Positions 1-9,789 of a stretch of DNA of 64,000 nucleotides are shown in pieces. The position numbers and the translations under genes are program-made. How positions within the stretch are numbered: position 1 is the stretch's first letter; each line of letters opens with the position of its first letter. The notes under the pieces are model-generated. The model saw only the letters and a program-made list of their open reading frames with translations. It searched no databases and was not told the DNA's origin. This DNA is from Verrucomicrobiota bacterium (lineage in GTDB: Bacteria > Verrucomicrobiota > Verrucomicrobiia > Limisphaerales > SIBE01), in assembly GCA_016209525.1 (NCBI GenBank), contig JACQWK010000590.1, positions 1 through 64,000 of the forward strand. Reading direction: 5' to 3'.

Positions 1-1170
1 AATGCCGAGCAGACTCGACAGGACGGAGATGATCACCACCACAACGGCGAGCCCCCACAAGTCCTCCGCTGTGACCAACACCCGGCGCGGGAACTTCGGG
101 AAAATCCAGCCGCCCAAATACCAGGCGATGCCGAAGCCGAGCGCACCCAGCAACAGCGCCTGTTGCACGATGAGACCGGCGATCATCGAGTTGCGCGCGC
201 CCATGAGTTTGAGCATCGCGATGTCGTGAATCTTATCGAGCGTGAGCGTATAGAGAATCAGCGCCATGATAATGGTGGAGATGATGACGAGCAGGACGCG
301 AAACAGGCCAATCTGCCGCCGCGCCTTGTCAATCATGCCATGTACAAGAAGTTCTACCTGGTCGTCGCGCGTGTGAACCGACACGTCGGGCCAGGCGGCG
401 ATCGTGGCCGCCACCGTCGCGGGATCAGCCCCGTCCGCCACGCGCACGGTGATGGCGCTGACCATCGGACGAGCGAGCGCCGGAATGCCCGAGGACAATC
501 CGCCGCCGCGCTCCAGCAACAACGGCTGCACTTGTCCGATGTCCTGCCCAACGGCCCGTTGGACGCGCGCCGCGCGCTCCAGCCGGATCGCTTCGCCGGA
601 GAGATCGAACTGAATCGCCTGCGCGTCCCGTGTGGTTAAAAACGCGATACCGTCACCCCCGGACGACACCATGCCTTTGGTCACGCCCACGACCGTGTAG
701 GGGTCCTTGCCGAGGACCAACTTCTCGCCCAAGCCTAAGCCCAGCGAGGCATCGGCAATCATTTCGTAGTGAGCCTGACCCAGCGGACGCCCGGCGACCA
801 ACGTTACCCACGCGCCTTTGTCTTCGGGCCAGGCCAGACCGTGGACATTCATCCGCAGCGGCTTTCCCAGGTGTTCGCGCTGGACATTGTGAGAAACGAA
901 AGTCCGCGCACTGGCGACGCCCGGCACGGCACGCAGACGATGTTCGAGGTTGGCGGGCAGACGGGAAATCTCGGCGAACGGCCCGCGTGTGCCGCGTTGC
1001 ACCACCCACAAGTCCGCGCCGATGCGGTCCACCACGATGAGCGCATCGTCAATCATGCCTCGGTAAATCCCGCTCATCCCGAGCACAATCATGAGCAGGA
1101 GGCCGATGCCGACGGTCGTCAAGGCGAAGCGCCCGAGGTTGTGGCGGATGTCCTGGGCCGCGAGATTCAT
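1..1170 (-). CDS. ABC transporter permease, FtsX/MacB type (partial, runs off the window)
   Basis: This frame is not in the ORF track because it is open to the window edge; I read it by translating the minus strand from the ATG at 1170. It starts MNLAAQDIRHNLGRFAL followed by a membrane segment (TVGIGLLLMIVLGMSGIY), a large extracytoplasmic domain containing DLWVVQRGTRGPF, and further membrane segments (VLLVIISTIIMALILYTLTL and one near ALLLGALGFGIAWYLGG). That is the layout of FtsX/MacB permeases, here closest in feel to DevC-type permeases paired with HlyD adaptors. The start overlaps the stop of the upstream adaptor gene (ATGA), so the two are probably translationally coupled. The partner ATPase is expected just beyond the window. 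The substrate cannot be told. Confidence 0.8.
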   Translation of the reverse strand, partial: MNLAAQDIRHNLGRFALTTVGIGLLLMIVLGMSGIYRGMIDDALIVVDRIGADLWVVQRGTRGPFAEISRLPANLEHRLRAVPGVASARTFVSHNVQREHLGKPLRMNVHGLAWPEDKGAWVTLVAGRPLGQAHYEMIADASLGLGLGEKLVLGKDPYTVVGVTKGMVSSGGDGIAFLTTRDAQAIQFDLSGEAIRLERAARVQRAVGQDIGQVQPLLLERGGGLSSGIPALARPMVSAITVRVADGADPATVAATIAAWPDVSVHTRDDQVELLVHGMIDKARRQIGLFRVLLVIISTIIMALILYTLTLDKIHDIAMLKLMGARNSMIAGLIVQQALLLGALGFGIAWYLGGWIFPKFPRRVLVTAEDLWGLAVVVVIISVLSSLLGI

Positions 1171-2384
1171 GATTCCTTGATGCGCTGGCCGTCCTTGAAC
1201 ACGCCACGCCGGCCTTCCGCGGGCCTGACGACCTTGTCGCCTTCCTTGAGTCCCTCCAACATTTCGACTCTTTCTTCACCCTCCAAGCCCAACTTGATTT
1301 CTTTCCACCGCGCCTTGCCGCTCGCCGCGACGAACACTCCAGGCTTTCCACTGCGCCAGACGAGGAATTGCTTCGGTAGCAGTAGTGCCGAGGACTTGCG
1401 CGCGGTTTCGAGGTAAACCTCGGCCCGCTGGCCAACCGTCCAAGTTGGCGGAAGCTCCTTCACGCTCACGTCCACGATGAATTCCCGCGTCTCGCGGTCG
1501 GTCTCGCGCGCCAACCGCGCCACTTCGCCAGGATAATGCTTCGCGGGTTCTGAGCGGAAGACGACGCGGGCTACCTGGCCGAGGGCAAGTCCCGCGGACG
1601 CCGTTTCGTCCACCCACGCTGAAATCCAGAGTTCGTTAGTGGCGATGAGTTGCAGCAGTGAACTGCCTGGAATAACCACCCCGCCAGGATCACGGTCGCG
1701 ACGCGTGACGAGGCCGTCATACGGACTCAGAATCCGCGTGAAGCCGAGGCGCTCCCGCTGGTAGGCGAGGTTTTTCTCCGCGGTGATGATTTGCTGTTGG
1801 GCTTCCACCGTGGCGGCCCGGGCGCGTTGCAGATCGGTTTCGGCCACGCGCCATTGCGCGATGGCTTTGTCCATCTCGGCCTGTGAACTGACCTTCGTGG
1901 CGAGCAGGTCGGAAATGCGTTTATGATCCTGCCGCGCTTGTTGCTCCACGGCTTGTGCGCGCGCTTCATCCACGCGCACGCGATCGGCAGTCGCCTTGGC
2001 GCTGGCGAGGGCCGCATCGGAAACCTCCGCCTGCCGCTTGAGTTCACCGTCATCGAGCCGCGCGAGCAACTGACCGGCGCTCACGGGCTCGCCTTGGTCC
2101 ACGAGCATCTCGGCCAGCCGTTCCTGAATGCGCGGACTGATCGTCGTTTTCACGCGCGCCTCCAGCGTGCCCGTGCCCATGACCTCGGCCACGACCGGTC
2201 CACGAGCGATCAGATGCGAAACCACCGGGGCGGGTGAAAATTTCAACTTGTAAACGAGCACACCGGCCAACGCGGCCGCGACCAGGAGTTTCAGGCCGGC
2301 GCGCAACCGGCGGCGGACGGGCGGAGGCTGCTTGAGTTCACCGGGTTTGTTGGCGGTAGGCGTTGTCGTGGCGGGCATAAGCAT
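1167..2384 (-). CDS. HlyD-family membrane fusion (adaptor) protein
   Basis: 405 residues. After a short basic cytoplasmic tail there is one membrane anchor (LKLLVAAALAGVLVYKL, about residues 32-48). Then come the barrel/lipoyl half (TTISPRIQERLAEMLVDQGEPVSAGQLLARLDD), a long coiled-coil hairpin of about 110 residues rich in A, E, Q and R, the second lipoyl half (ILSPYDGLVTRRDRDPGG) and a beta-barrel. This is the standard order for adaptors that join an inner-membrane ABC or RND transporter to an outer-membrane TolC channel. The gene overlaps the downstream FtsX-type permease by 4 nt and lies 76 nt after the DUF2249 gene of the RND operon. Whether it serves the ABC permease, as DevB does DevC, is inferred from adjacency. 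Confidence 0.85.
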   Translation of the reverse strand: MLMPATTTPTANKPGELKQPPPVRRRLRAGLKLLVAAALAGVLVYKLKFSPAPVVSHLIARGPVVAEVMGTGTLEARVKTTISPRIQERLAEMLVDQGEPVSAGQLLARLDDGELKRQAEVSDAALASAKATADRVRVDEARAQAVEQQARQDHKRISDLLATKVSSQAEMDKAIAQWRVAETDLQRARAATVEAQQQIITAEKNLAYQRERLGFTRILSPYDGLVTRRDRDPGGVVIPGSSLLQLIATNELWISAWVDETASAGLALGQVARVVFRSEPAKHYPGEVARLARETDRETREFIVDVSVKELPPTWTVGQRAEVYLETARKSSALLLPKQFLVWRSGKPGVFVAASGKARWKEIKLGLEGEERVEMLEGLKEGDKVVRPAEGRRGVFKDGQRIKES

Positions 2385-2460
2385 AGTTGTCGTCAGCGGT
2401 TATTCGTTCTACGCGCACCGCGTTGAGCGGTGCGATGGGCAAAGACATGGTTCAGCATCA

Positions 2461-2946
2461 TTATGGTTTGTCCGCGGGTCTGATGGTGCTGAGGAACGTC
2501 CCATCAGGCTGCTGTTCGACACGCTTGGAAACCCCTTCAGGCAGCAAGTCAGATGGACAATGTTGAGGCCGCGTATCGGTGCGAATGCGCATAGTCGCCT
2601 TCCAGGGTAACAAGGCGAAGGCGTGGCAAATCTTTTCCAACGGCGGCAACGCTGGCAGTCCGCGCAGATCCAGATCGATTTCCCCGCGCTCGTTACAGAC
2701 CTTGTCAGAGGTCTTGCGGACGACAATCTCCCACAAACCCGGTTTCCCGTGGATCGTGCGCTGCTCAAAGCCCATGCAACTCAGCAGGCGGAGCAAGATC
2801 GTCGGTTCGAACGGGGCGATCAGCACCAACGCGCCACCCGGAGCCATTTGATCCGTTGCAAAGACCATTTTCGAGAAAGGCTCCCAAGGCTCGGCGTTCC
2901 GTCTGTATTCTTCGCGCAAATCAAACGTCTTGATGTCAGCGCTCAT
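2461..2946 (-). CDS. Two-domain DUF2249 protein
   Basis: 161 residues, soluble. It reads as two related halves: residues about 5-80 ([22 protein letters not shown]...[14 protein letters not shown]) and 85-158 ([21 protein letters not shown]). Each follows the DUF2249 pattern of an LDLR-like strand, a P-P-E-P helix start and a G-x-x-L strand. DUF2249 proteins are small alpha/beta proteins often found near nitrogen-oxide or metal genes, and their biochemical role is not established. The start overlaps the RND pump stop by 4 nt, so it belongs to the efflux operon. A regulatory or metal-related accessory role would be inference only. Confidence 0.7.
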   Translation of the reverse strand: MSADIKTFDLREEYRRNAEPWEPFSKMVFATDQMAPGGALVLIAPFEPTILLRLLSCMGFEQRTIHGKPGLWEIVVRKTSDKVCNERGEIDLDLRGLPALPPLEKICHAFALLPWKATMRIRTDTRPQHCPSDLLPEGVSKRVEQQPDGTFLSTIRPADKP

Positions 2947-5900
2947 GGCAGTTTTCTCCTTTGTTGGTCTGACTCACGCGGACGGCTGCACCCGCAGGAT
3001 GGTGCCCCTTCCGACGGGGGCGGTGCAGGCGCAGTCTTCGCGTCCTTCGCCTCGCGGATGTAAGCCATGAAGTAAAGCACCGGCACGGCGACCGGGCTGA
3101 TGAGCATCGACACGATTCCGCCCGCCATCAGGGAAATGGCCAGTCCTTGGAAGATGGGATCGAACAGGATGACTGTTGCGCCCACGACCACGGCCATCGC
3201 CGTAAGCATGATGGGCCGGAAACGGATCAATCCCGCCTCCACCACGGCGTCGGCCAGCGACATGCCCTGAGCGAGTCGCAGTTCAATAAAATCCACGAGG
3301 ATGATCGAGTTACGAACGACGATGCCCGCGCCCGCCATAAAGCCAATCATCGAAGTCGCCGTGAAAAATGCGTGCAACACTCCATGCGCCGGAAGAATGC
3401 CGATGAGCGAGAAAGGAATCACCGTCATCACGATGAACGGCGTGAGGAAGGAGCGAAACCAGCCAACCATGAGGATGTAAATCAGCACCAGCACAGCCGC
3501 AAAAGCCAGCCCGAGGTCGCGGAAAACTTCGATGGTGATGTGCCATTCGCCGTCCCACTTGAGCGCCGGTTCGCGCTCGGTGAATGGGAGTACGGCATTG
3601 TAAATCCCGAGCTGCGCGCCGCGGCCGCCCAATTCGTCCGTGTCGAGTTGGTGCAGAGCCTTGTTCATTTTCAGGATGGCGTACACGGGACTCTCGATGA
3701 CGCCCGCTACATCGCCGATGACGTAGGTCACGGGCATGAGGTTTTTGTGGTAGATGCTCTTGTCCGCAATGGTGCGCTCAATGGTCACGAGCTCGCGCAA
3801 CGGCACGAGCGGCGGACCGCCGGGAGCGTTACCGGGTTCGGGTAGTGCATTGGCATCGCCGGAGCGCACGCGCAACGCCAGCAGGTCCTCGGATGACGTG
3901 CGGTCCGCCAGCGGTACTTGAAAGATGATGTTCACATCCTCCTTTTCGCGCGGCTGGTGCAACAAATCGAGCGTGTCACCCGCCACGGCCAGCCGGAGCG
4001 TGGTGGAAATGTTCTCGGCGCTGACACCGTGGAGCGCGGCCTTTTCCTTGTCAATGACGAACCGGGACTTGGGCTGGTCGGCTTCGACATACCAATCCAC
4101 GTCCACCACCCCGGGCGTTTGCTTGAAGATATCGCGGATCTTCTCGGCCAGCTTCAGCCGTGCTTCGTCGCTTGGGCCGTAGATTTCGGCGACCAGTGTC
4201 TGCAACACCGGCGGGCCGGGCGGAACTTCGGCCACGGCGACGCGCGCGCCATACTTCTCCGCGATGGCAGCGACGGCCGGCCGGACGCGCTTGGCGATGT
4301 CGTGGCTTTGGGCCTTGCGGTCGTGCTTGTTCACGAGGTTGACTTGCAGGTCGGCCACGTTCGCGCCGCGCCGCATGAAGTAATGACGCACCAGGCCGTT
4401 GAAGTTGAAGGGCGCGGCTGTGCCGACATGAACCTGGTAATCGGTCACCTCCGGCTCGGGGCGGATGGCGGCGGCAATTTCACGGGCGGCGCGGGCGGTG
4501 CGTTCCAACGAACTGCCTTCCGGCATGTTGAGGATGACCTGGAATTCGCTCTTGTTGTCGAAGGGCAACATCTTCACCTTCACCCAACCGAGGGCGACAG
4601 TCACCATCGCCCCAACCGTGAGCGCGCCAATGGTCCCCAGCGCGGTGTATCGCCAGGCGGGTTTGGCGATGAGCGGCGACATGGCGCGCCGATACAGGCG
4701 GGAGAACAGGCTTGGAGTTGTAGCGGCAGGCATCCTGCCTGCCAGTGAGGGCGGCTTCCAGCCGCCCGGATCGGCCGTGGTATCGTCTGAAGCGCCCGGA
4801 GATTCGCCAGCGTCTGCCTTGTTCTGGGCTTCGGCCCCGCCGAGCTGGAAGCCCGGCTCTACGGCAGGCTGGAAGCCTGCCGCTACGTCGGCTTCGCGCT
4901 GTGTGCGCCGGCGCAGGATGCGAAGGGCCGCCCACGGTGTGACGATGAACGAGACCGCCAGCGAAAAGAGCATCGCCGCGCTCGCGCCGATGGGAATAGG
5001 CCGCATGTAAGGACCCATGAGTCCGCCCACGAACGCCATCGGTAGCACGGCCGCAATCACCGCGAACGTCGCCAGAATCGTCGGATTGCCCACTTCGCCG
5101 ACCGCTTCAACCGCCACGGTGATGCGGTCGCGCCCGCGGCTTTCGGGCAGATGGAAATGACGGACGATGTTTTCCACAACGACGATGGCGTCGTCCACGA
5201 GAATGCCGATGCTGAAAATGAGCGCGAAAAGCGTAATGCGGTTGAGTGTGAAGCCGCCGAGATAAAACACGAGCAAGGTCAGCGCGAGTGTCGAAGGGAT
5301 CGTGATGCCCACGATGCCGGATTCGCGCCAACCCAGCGCCAGCCAGATGAGGAGGGACACGCCGACTACGGCAATGGCCATGTGGAAGAGCAGTTCGTTC
5401 GATTTCTCGTTGGCCGTTTCGCCGTAATGGCGGGTGATGGTCACGCCCACGTCGTTTGGGATGAGGTAGCCTTTGAGCGTCTCCACTTTGCGGAGAACTT
5501 CGTTGGCGACCGAAATGGCATTCGCGCCCGGACGTTTCGCCACGCTTAACGTCACGGCCGGTTGTTCGGCGTCGCGCAGATTTCCAATCTGCGGTATCGC
5601 AGGTTTGTAACCTGCGGAGGCTCCGGCTGCTTCGGACGCGTCGGAGTTTTCCGCGCCCCGCCGATTAGAAATCGGCGATATAGCAGATTGGAAATCTGCG
5701 CTACGATGCGCCGCCGCGCCGTGGCCGAAGAAAACGTATTGCACCGGTTCTTCCGCGTCCTCCACGATGTCGGCGACCTCGCGCAAGTAAACCGGTTTCC
5801 CGCCGAAGACACCCACGACTACGCTGCCGACCTCGTCGGCTGTGCGTAGAAACGCTCCGGTTTCAACCACGACTTCCTGGTCGTTTCCGGTCACGTTCCC

Positions 5901-6587
5901 GGCGACGTATTGCCGGTTGGCCTGACGCAGCATCGGCACGAGCCCGGCAGGCGTGAGATTGCGTGAAGCCAGTTTAACCGGGTCGAGCAGCACCCTCACT
6001 TGCCGACGCGCGCCACCGATAATCGCGGTTTCGGCCACGAGCGGCACTTGCTTCACCGCGTCGTCCACCTGCGCCACAAGCCGCCGGAGCATGAGATGGT
6101 CATAGCGGTCGCTGTGGAACGTCAGCGCCAGGATCGGCACGTCGTCAATGGACTTGGGCTTGATGAGCGGGAAGGAAACGCCCGGTGGAATGCGGTCGAA
6201 GTTCGCGCGCAGTTTTTCGCTCAGCTTGACGAGGCTTTCCTGCGGGTCTTCGCCCACTTTGAAGCGCACAATGACGAGCGATTCGCCGGGGCGCGACGTG
6301 GAGTAGAGGTATTCGACGCCAGGGACTTCCCAGAGCAGCTTTTCCATCGGCCGGGTCGCGCGCTCCTCGACTTCTTTGGCGCTGAAGCCGGGCATGCCGA
6401 CCATCACGTCAATCATCGGCACTTTGATTTGCGGCTCTTCCTCGCGCGGCAGCATCAGCACGGCGAACAATCCCAGCAGCACCGAAGAGACCACGATGAG
6501 CGGCGTGAGCTTCGCGTCAATGAACGCGTGGGCGATGCGGCCGGCGATACCGAGTCCGCTGTGACCGAGTTGGCGGGCTGGTTTCAT
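2943..6587 (-). CDS. RND-family efflux pump inner-membrane subunit with in-frame repeat insertions
   Basis: 1214 residues, longer than the usual 1030-1080. It shows the RND layout: TM1 near residue 30, a porter domain ([37 protein letters not shown]), the TM4 motif [14 protein letters not shown] that carries the proton-relay aspartates, a second porter domain, and TM7-12 ending [19 protein letters not shown]. The motif resembles drug/amphiphile pumps more than the classic heavy-metal signature. The extra length comes mainly from two low-complexity segments, about residues 290-345 ([16 protein letters not shown]..) and 562-626 ([29 protein letters not shown]). Both are translations of the palindromic repeats that are also found between genes here. 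It overlaps both neighbours by 4 nt and acts with the adaptor and TolC gene just upstream. Confidence 0.93.
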   Translation of the reverse strand: MKPARQLGHSGLGIAGRIAHAFIDAKLTPLIVVSSVLLGLFAVLMLPREEEPQIKVPMIDVMVGMPGFSAKEVEERATRPMEKLLWEVPGVEYLYSTSRPGESLVIVRFKVGEDPQESLVKLSEKLRANFDRIPPGVSFPLIKPKSIDDVPILALTFHSDRYDHLMLRRLVAQVDDAVKQVPLVAETAIIGGARRQVRVLLDPVKLASRNLTPAGLVPMLRQANRQYVAGNVTGNDQEVVVETGAFLRTADEVGSVVVGVFGGKPVYLREVADIVEDAEEPVQYVFFGHGAAAHRSADFQSAISPISNRRGAENSDASEAAGASAGYKPAIPQIGNLRDAEQPAVTLSVAKRPGANAISVANEVLRKVETLKGYLIPNDVGVTITRHYGETANEKSNELLFHMAIAVVGVSLLIWLALGWRESGIVGITIPSTLALTLLVFYLGGFTLNRITLFALIFSIGILVDDAIVVVENIVRHFHLPESRGRDRITVAVEAVGEVGNPTILATFAVIAAVLPMAFVGGLMGPYMRPIPIGASAAMLFSLAVSFIVTPWAALRILRRRTQREADVAAGFQPAVEPGFQLGGAEAQNKADAGESPGASDDTTADPGGWKPPSLAGRMPAATTPSLFSRLYRRAMSPLIAKPAWRYTALGTIGALTVGAMVTVALGWVKVKMLPFDNKSEFQVILNMPEGSSLERTARAAREIAAAIRPEPEVTDYQVHVGTAAPFNFNGLVRHYFMRRGANVADLQVNLVNKHDRKAQSHDIAKRVRPAVAAIAEKYGARVAVAEVPPGPPVLQTLVAEIYGPSDEARLKLAEKIRDIFKQTPGVVDVDWYVEADQPKSRFVIDKEKAALHGVSAENISTTLRLAVAGDTLDLLHQPREKEDVNIIFQVPLADRTSSEDLLALRVRSGDANALPEPGNAPGGPPLVPLRELVTIERTIADKSIYHKNLMPVTYVIGDVAGVIESPVYAILKMNKALHQLDTDELGGRGAQLGIYNAVLPFTEREPALKWDGEWHITIEVFRDLGLAFAAVLVLIYILMVGWFRSFLTPFIVMTVIPFSLIGILPAHGVLHAFFTATSMIGFMAGAGIVVRNSIILVDFIELRLAQGMSLADAVVEAGLIRFRPIMLTAMAVVVGATVILFDPIFQGLAISLMAGGIVSMLISPVAVPVLYFMAYIREAKDAKTAPAPPPSEGAPSCGCSRPRESDQQRRKLP
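4715..4890. repeat. Palindromic repeat pair inside the RND pump gene
   Basis: Copies such as GCAGGCATCCTGCCTGCC, GGCGGCTTCCAGCCGCC and GGCAGGCTGGAAGCCTGCC lie here, separated by about 80 nt. They keep the reading frame of the pump and encode proline- and glycine-rich peptide near residues 562-626. The same sequence types occur between genes at 42.8 and 48.1 kb. Confidence 0.8.
5556..5715. repeat. Second palindromic repeat cluster inside the RND pump gene
   Basis: The block contains GCAGATTTCCAATCTGC, CAGGTTTGTAACCTG, CCGATTAGAAATCGG and GCAGATTGGAAATCTGC with the linkers GGTATCGC and GATATAGC between stems. It matches intergenic copies at 21.2 and 22.5 kb. It falls in the first periplasmic porter domain at about residues 290-345 and leaves the frame open. 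Confidence 0.8.
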
Positions 6588-7624
6588 GGTCTGATCTCCA
6601 CCGGCTGGCCGTCCACGAGTGAAGCGGCGTTCTCCATCGCGACCTTTTCTCCCGGCGAGAGGCCCGAGGCGATTTCCAACTCGTCGCCGATGCGCTTGCC
6701 GGGTTTCACCAGCCGCATCACGGCATGCTTGTCCACGACCACAAAGACCATTTGAAGCTGCCCTCGCCGCACAAGGGCGGAAGCCGGCACACGCAACGCC
6801 GTGGTCTCCGCGAGCGGCACAGCCACCCGACCGAATTGGCCCGCCCGCAAGCTCGACGTGGGCGGCAGGTCAAGCTTCACGCGGAAGGTGCGGCTGTTCG
6901 GGTCGGCCACCGGGGCGATTTCGCTGACCGTTCCTTGAGACTCGCCGGCCACATTGGGCACGCGCACCGGCATGGTCGCGCCCAGTGTTACCGCGCCGAT
7001 GATGGATTCAGGAATGTCCGCTTCGAGACGCAGGTGCGACGGGTCTTCCAGGTCCACGAGCGGTTTGCCCGGCGCGGCCTGGTCGCCCACGTCGGCCAGC
7101 TTGCGCGTCACCACGCCATCGAATGGCGCGACGACGTCAGCGTAGCCGAGCATGGTTTGCGCTTCTTTCACGGCGGCCTCGGCGACGCGGGCGCGGGCCT
7201 GGACCGCATCGAATTCCGCGGGCGTGGCGGCAGCGCGTTCGAGCAGAGCGGTGAAGCGTTTCAAATCACTGGCGGCCTGCTGTTGCATGGCCAGCGCCTG
7301 GTCGAGCCGGGCACGAATCTCCTGCACATCCAGCCGGGCCAGAAGTTCGCCGGCCTTCACTGACTGCCCGGGCACGGCGCGCATTTCCTGAATGCGTCCC
7401 GGCACTTTCGCCTCGAGGCGCGCCTGGAGCTTGGCTCGAACTGTGCCGACGGTTTCTTCCGACGCGACGTGTTTCTTGGCCGCGACGGTTTGCACGCGGA
7501 CGCTGGCCGTGGGCAACACGGGTGCGTGAGACTTGAATTCGTCGTGACGTTTGCAACCCGCCGCCAGGGTGACAACGAGGCCCAAGGCGAGAATGGTTTG
7601 GTTCAGGAGTTTCAGGTTGTTCAT
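6584..7624 (-). CDS. RND adaptor (periplasmic membrane fusion) protein
   Basis: 346 residues. It starts with a lipoprotein-like or uncleaved signal ([21 protein letters not shown]); the LAAGC sequence fits a lipobox, so a lipid-anchored adaptor is likely. Next come the N-terminal lipoyl half ([27 protein letters not shown]), a short alpha hairpin, the second lipoyl half ([32 protein letters not shown]), a beta-barrel and a membrane-proximal domain. This is the CzcB/AcrA-like plan. It overlaps tolC upstream and the RND gene downstream by 4 nt each, so the three-part pump is encoded in assembly order. Confidence 0.9.
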   Translation of the reverse strand: MNNLKLLNQTILALGLVVTLAAGCKRHDEFKSHAPVLPTASVRVQTVAAKKHVASEETVGTVRAKLQARLEAKVPGRIQEMRAVPGQSVKAGELLARLDVQEIRARLDQALAMQQQAASDLKRFTALLERAAATPAEFDAVQARARVAEAAVKEAQTMLGYADVVAPFDGVVTRKLADVGDQAAPGKPLVDLEDPSHLRLEADIPESIIGAVTLGATMPVRVPNVAGESQGTVSEIAPVADPNSRTFRVKLDLPPTSSLRAGQFGRVAVPLAETTALRVPASALVRRGQLQMVFVVVDKHAVMRLVKPGKRIGDELEIASGLSPGEKVAMENAASLVDGQPVEIRP

Positions 7625-8991
7625 GGAGCCGAATTCAGTTGCGGCAAACCGAGCGCCTTGCGGAGCGCGGCGATGGCGATGCGCTGGTCGCCCTCGGCCT
7701 CAGCGCGACGCACACGAGCGGCGAGGAGCGCGGTGTCGGCGTCAATGAGCTGCGTGGAAATCATCAAGCCCTGCTCGAAGCGCGAGCGAGTCAGTTCCAC
7801 GCTTTCCTGCGCCTGGGCGACGGCAGCTTCAGTGACAGCGAGCCGTTCGCTGGCTTCCTTGAGTTGCAGACGGGCCTGTTCGACTTCAAAGCCAATCGCC
7901 AGCCGGAGTTTGCGTTCCTCCTCGCGCGCGGCTTCGAGGTTCGCCTGTGCTTCGCTCACGCGGCCACGGGTCAGTTTGCCATCCCACAAATTCCATTGCA
8001 CCATCACGCCGGCCGTGTAGCTGTTGCCGTCGCCATCGCTCACCCAGCCCTGGTCATAATCGAGACTGCCAAAGGCGCTCACGCGCGGACGATAGCCGGA
8101 TTTCGCCTGCCGGACCTGGGCTTCAGCGGCGCGCTGCCCTTCTTGAACGGCAGCCAACTCTGGGCGGGCCGGGAATTTCAAATTTGAAATTTCAGATTTC
8201 AAATCCTCGACGGGTGGGGCCACCTCGGGCGCGCTGCTTGCCACGGCGAATTCGCCAGCTTCGATGCCGAGGACGGTCCGGAGCGCCCGCTCCGAGAGTG
8301 CGTTGGCGTTGCGGTCGCGCACAAGGTCTTCGCGCGCCTGCGCCAGCCGGACCTGCATGTCGAGCATGTCGGTCTTGAGCGCCGTGCCGGTGTTCACCCG
8401 GTTGCTGGCAATGGTGAGGTTGTTCTCAAACGAACGAACGCCCGCCTCAGCGGCTCGGATGAACTCGCGCGTTTTGAGGACCGTGTGAAACGTGCGCGCC
8501 ACCTCAAACGCCAGCGTGTTGCGCACCGCCTCGGCATTGGCCTTGGCCGCGCCGGTGTTGGCCTTGGCGGCGTTGCGTCCGGCGCTGATGCGTCCGCCGG
8601 CGTAAAGCGGCATGGTCAGCACGCCGCGCACGTTGAGATTGTCCACGTCGGGCACGTCGTTGAAATTGAGCGACGGACTGAAGGCGCGCTGGTTGAGGAT
8701 GCTGCCGAAGACGAACATCGGATTGTCCGTGCGCGTGTAGCTGGATTGCAGTTGCAGTTGCGGCCAGAGGGCGGAGTTGGCCTGCGCGATACCGGCGCGG
8801 GCGGCGGCGATGCGTTTCTGCGCAATGCGCGCGTCCGGACTGTTCGTGAGCGCGTGGCTGATGGCGCGTGCCAGAGTCCAGGACTCGGCGGCGTGAATCT
8901 TGCCAACAACAAATAGCACTATGGACAACGCGGCCAGAAAACGTGTCGCGGCCAACGCACCCTTGGGAAACGGAGTGGAACGATTATTCAT
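7621..8991 (-). CDS. TolC-family outer-membrane efflux channel
   Basis: 456 residues. A signal peptide (FLAALSIVLFVVGKIHAA) is followed by two related outer-membrane-efflux halves (AISHALTNSPDARIAQKRIAAARAGIAQANSALWPQLQLQSSYTRTDN... and ARPELAAVQEGQRAAEAQVRQAKSGYRPRVSAFGSLDYDQGW), each with a long helix pair and a strand region. Length and order fit a complete TolC-type channel. It is the first structural gene of the RND operon, and its stop overlaps the adaptor start. A promoter-like motif lies about 70 nt upstream. A possible 16-codon leader ORF ends inside its start region. Confidence 0.9.
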   Translation of the reverse strand: MNNRSTPFPKGALAATRFLAALSIVLFVVGKIHAAESWTLARAISHALTNSPDARIAQKRIAAARAGIAQANSALWPQLQLQSSYTRTDNPMFVFGSILNQRAFSPSLNFNDVPDVDNLNVRGVLTMPLYAGGRISAGRNAAKANTGAAKANAEAVRNTLAFEVARTFHTVLKTREFIRAAEAGVRSFENNLTIASNRVNTGTALKTDMLDMQVRLAQAREDLVRDRNANALSERALRTVLGIEAGEFAVASSAPEVAPPVEDLKSEISNLKFPARPELAAVQEGQRAAEAQVRQAKSGYRPRVSAFGSLDYDQGWVSDGDGNSYTAGVMVQWNLWDGKLTRGRVSEAQANLEAAREEERKLRLAIGFEVEQARLQLKEASERLAVTEAAVAQAQESVELTRSRFEQGLMISTQLIDADTALLAARVRRAEAEGDQRIAIAALRKALGLPQLNSAP

Positions 8992-9034
8992 GGGTTGGAA
9001 AGCTTCTTTCCGTCAGTTCGATGATGTTTTTCAT
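8984..9034 (-). CDS. Possible 16-residue leader peptide overlapping the tolC start
   Basis: Between the promoter-like motif and tolC an ATG at 9034 opens MKNIIELTERSFPTHE. Its stop TAA lies inside the tolC start region (CCATGAATAA), giving an 8-nt overlap. Such an arrangement could couple tolC translation to the leader. No conservation evidence is available from one sequence, and a chance ORF of this size is quite possible. Confidence 0.25.
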   Translation of the reverse strand: MKNIIELTERSFPTHE

Positions 9035-9060
9035 AGCAGACTCTTTCTGGTCTCTGCCCA

Positions 9061-9092
9061 ACACTGAGCCGCGAATGGGCGAAAGGTTACAA
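9061..9092 (-). promoter_or_regulatory. ECF-type promoter-like motif, copy A (upstream of tolC/RND operon)
   Basis: On the minus strand: TTGTAACC, then TTTCGCCCATTCGC (14 nt), then GGCTCAGTGT. It matches four other copies in the window with identical spacing between TGTAACY and GGCTC. It lies 70 nt before the tolC start. The layout looks like a -35/-10 pair of an extracytoplasmic-function sigma factor. Confidence 0.6.
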
Positions 9093-9130
9093 GTCGCCCC
9101 GACTTTGGCGGCTTGCGAGACAGTGTGCCC

Positions 9131-9517
9131 TCAATGCGGGCGAACCAAAAGCATCCCATTCCCGGCGATCAGGGCGAATCCCAGGCACACGACACACCAG
9201 GCAAAGCCGCGCCGCAACGCGGCGGCGGATAGCCGGTTCGCCAGTTCTGTTCCCGCAAACATGCCAGCCAGCGCCGCCAGCAAAAAGCCCAGCGTCAGCA
9301 GCCAGTCAAAGTTCACGTAACGCAACTGGCCAGTCAGCCCGCCAAAACAATTGACCACGATGACCAGCGCCATACCCACCGCTTGCGGCGCGGGAATCCG
9401 CGCCACATACACGAGCACTGGCAGAGTGATGATTGAACCGCCGCTGCCCAGCAAACCCAGCGACAGCCCGATCAGCACCGCCAATGCCAAAGCCAGGCCA
9501 AGCATCAACACGTCCAT
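9131..9517 (-). CDS. Short TauE/SafE-family membrane protein
   Basis: 128 residues with four predicted membrane segments. It contains the family signature SLGLLGSGGSIITLPVLVYV and a second glycine-rich stretch (ALVIVVNCFGGLTGQLRYVNFDW). TauE/SafE permeases usually have about 250 residues in two such halves, so this is a half-length version. Half-length members exist and can be complete, but a truncation cannot be excluded. The family exports sulfite or organosulfur anions, or is of unknown substrate. It ends the thioredoxin/DUF302 operon, 77 nt after the DUF6132-like gene. Confidence 0.75.
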   Translation of the reverse strand: MDVLMLGLALALAVLIGLSLGLLGSGGSIITLPVLVYVARIPAPQAVGMALVIVVNCFGGLTGQLRYVNFDWLLTLGFLLAALAGMFAGTELANRLSAAALRRGFAWCVVCLGFALIAGNGMLLVRPH

Positions 9518-9594
9518 AGATCACCCGAGGGAAGAGCAGTTCGCAGAGTCAAAGCCAACGCCATTGGTGGATATGAAAATCCGGGAAACGTCGG

Positions 9595-9789
9595 TCAGTT
9601 TTCATTGACGGAAGCCGAACCGCTGCGTCCCGAAGCCAGGTGGAACATCAATCCGAGAAACGCGCCGTAAAGCGCGCCGCGCCACCGGTTCGCCGTCCAC
9701 GGGCACGCGCCGGTGGAACACTTGCCGAAATATCCAAGCGCCGCTCCCAGGCCGCCGCCGATCAGCACACTGAGAATCAGCGACATCAT
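9595..9789 (-). CDS. Small DUF6132-like membrane protein
   Basis: 64 residues: one glycine-rich hydrophobic helix (LILSVLIGGGLGAALGYF), then KCSTGACPWTANRWRGALYGAFLGLMF. The GYFGKCSTGACPxTAN pattern with two cysteines followed by a second helix is what I recall for the DUF6132 family; the role is unknown. Its start overlaps the stop of the DUF302/ferritin-like gene (ATGA), so it is part of that operon. The neighbours suggest a redox or sulfur setting. Confidence 0.6.
   Translation of the reverse strand: MMSLILSVLIGGGLGAALGYFGKCSTGACPWTANRWRGALYGAFLGLMFHLASGRSGSASVNEN

Noticed and set aside
163-639. Plus-strand ORFs in the first 1.4 kb
   Set aside because: They are antisense to the ABC permease and adaptor, with Arg/His-rich sequence typical of GC-rich shadows.
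3147-4748. Long plus-strand ORFs over the RND pump (232 and 276 codons)
   Set aside because: Antisense shadows; the minus-strand frame has full RND motifs.
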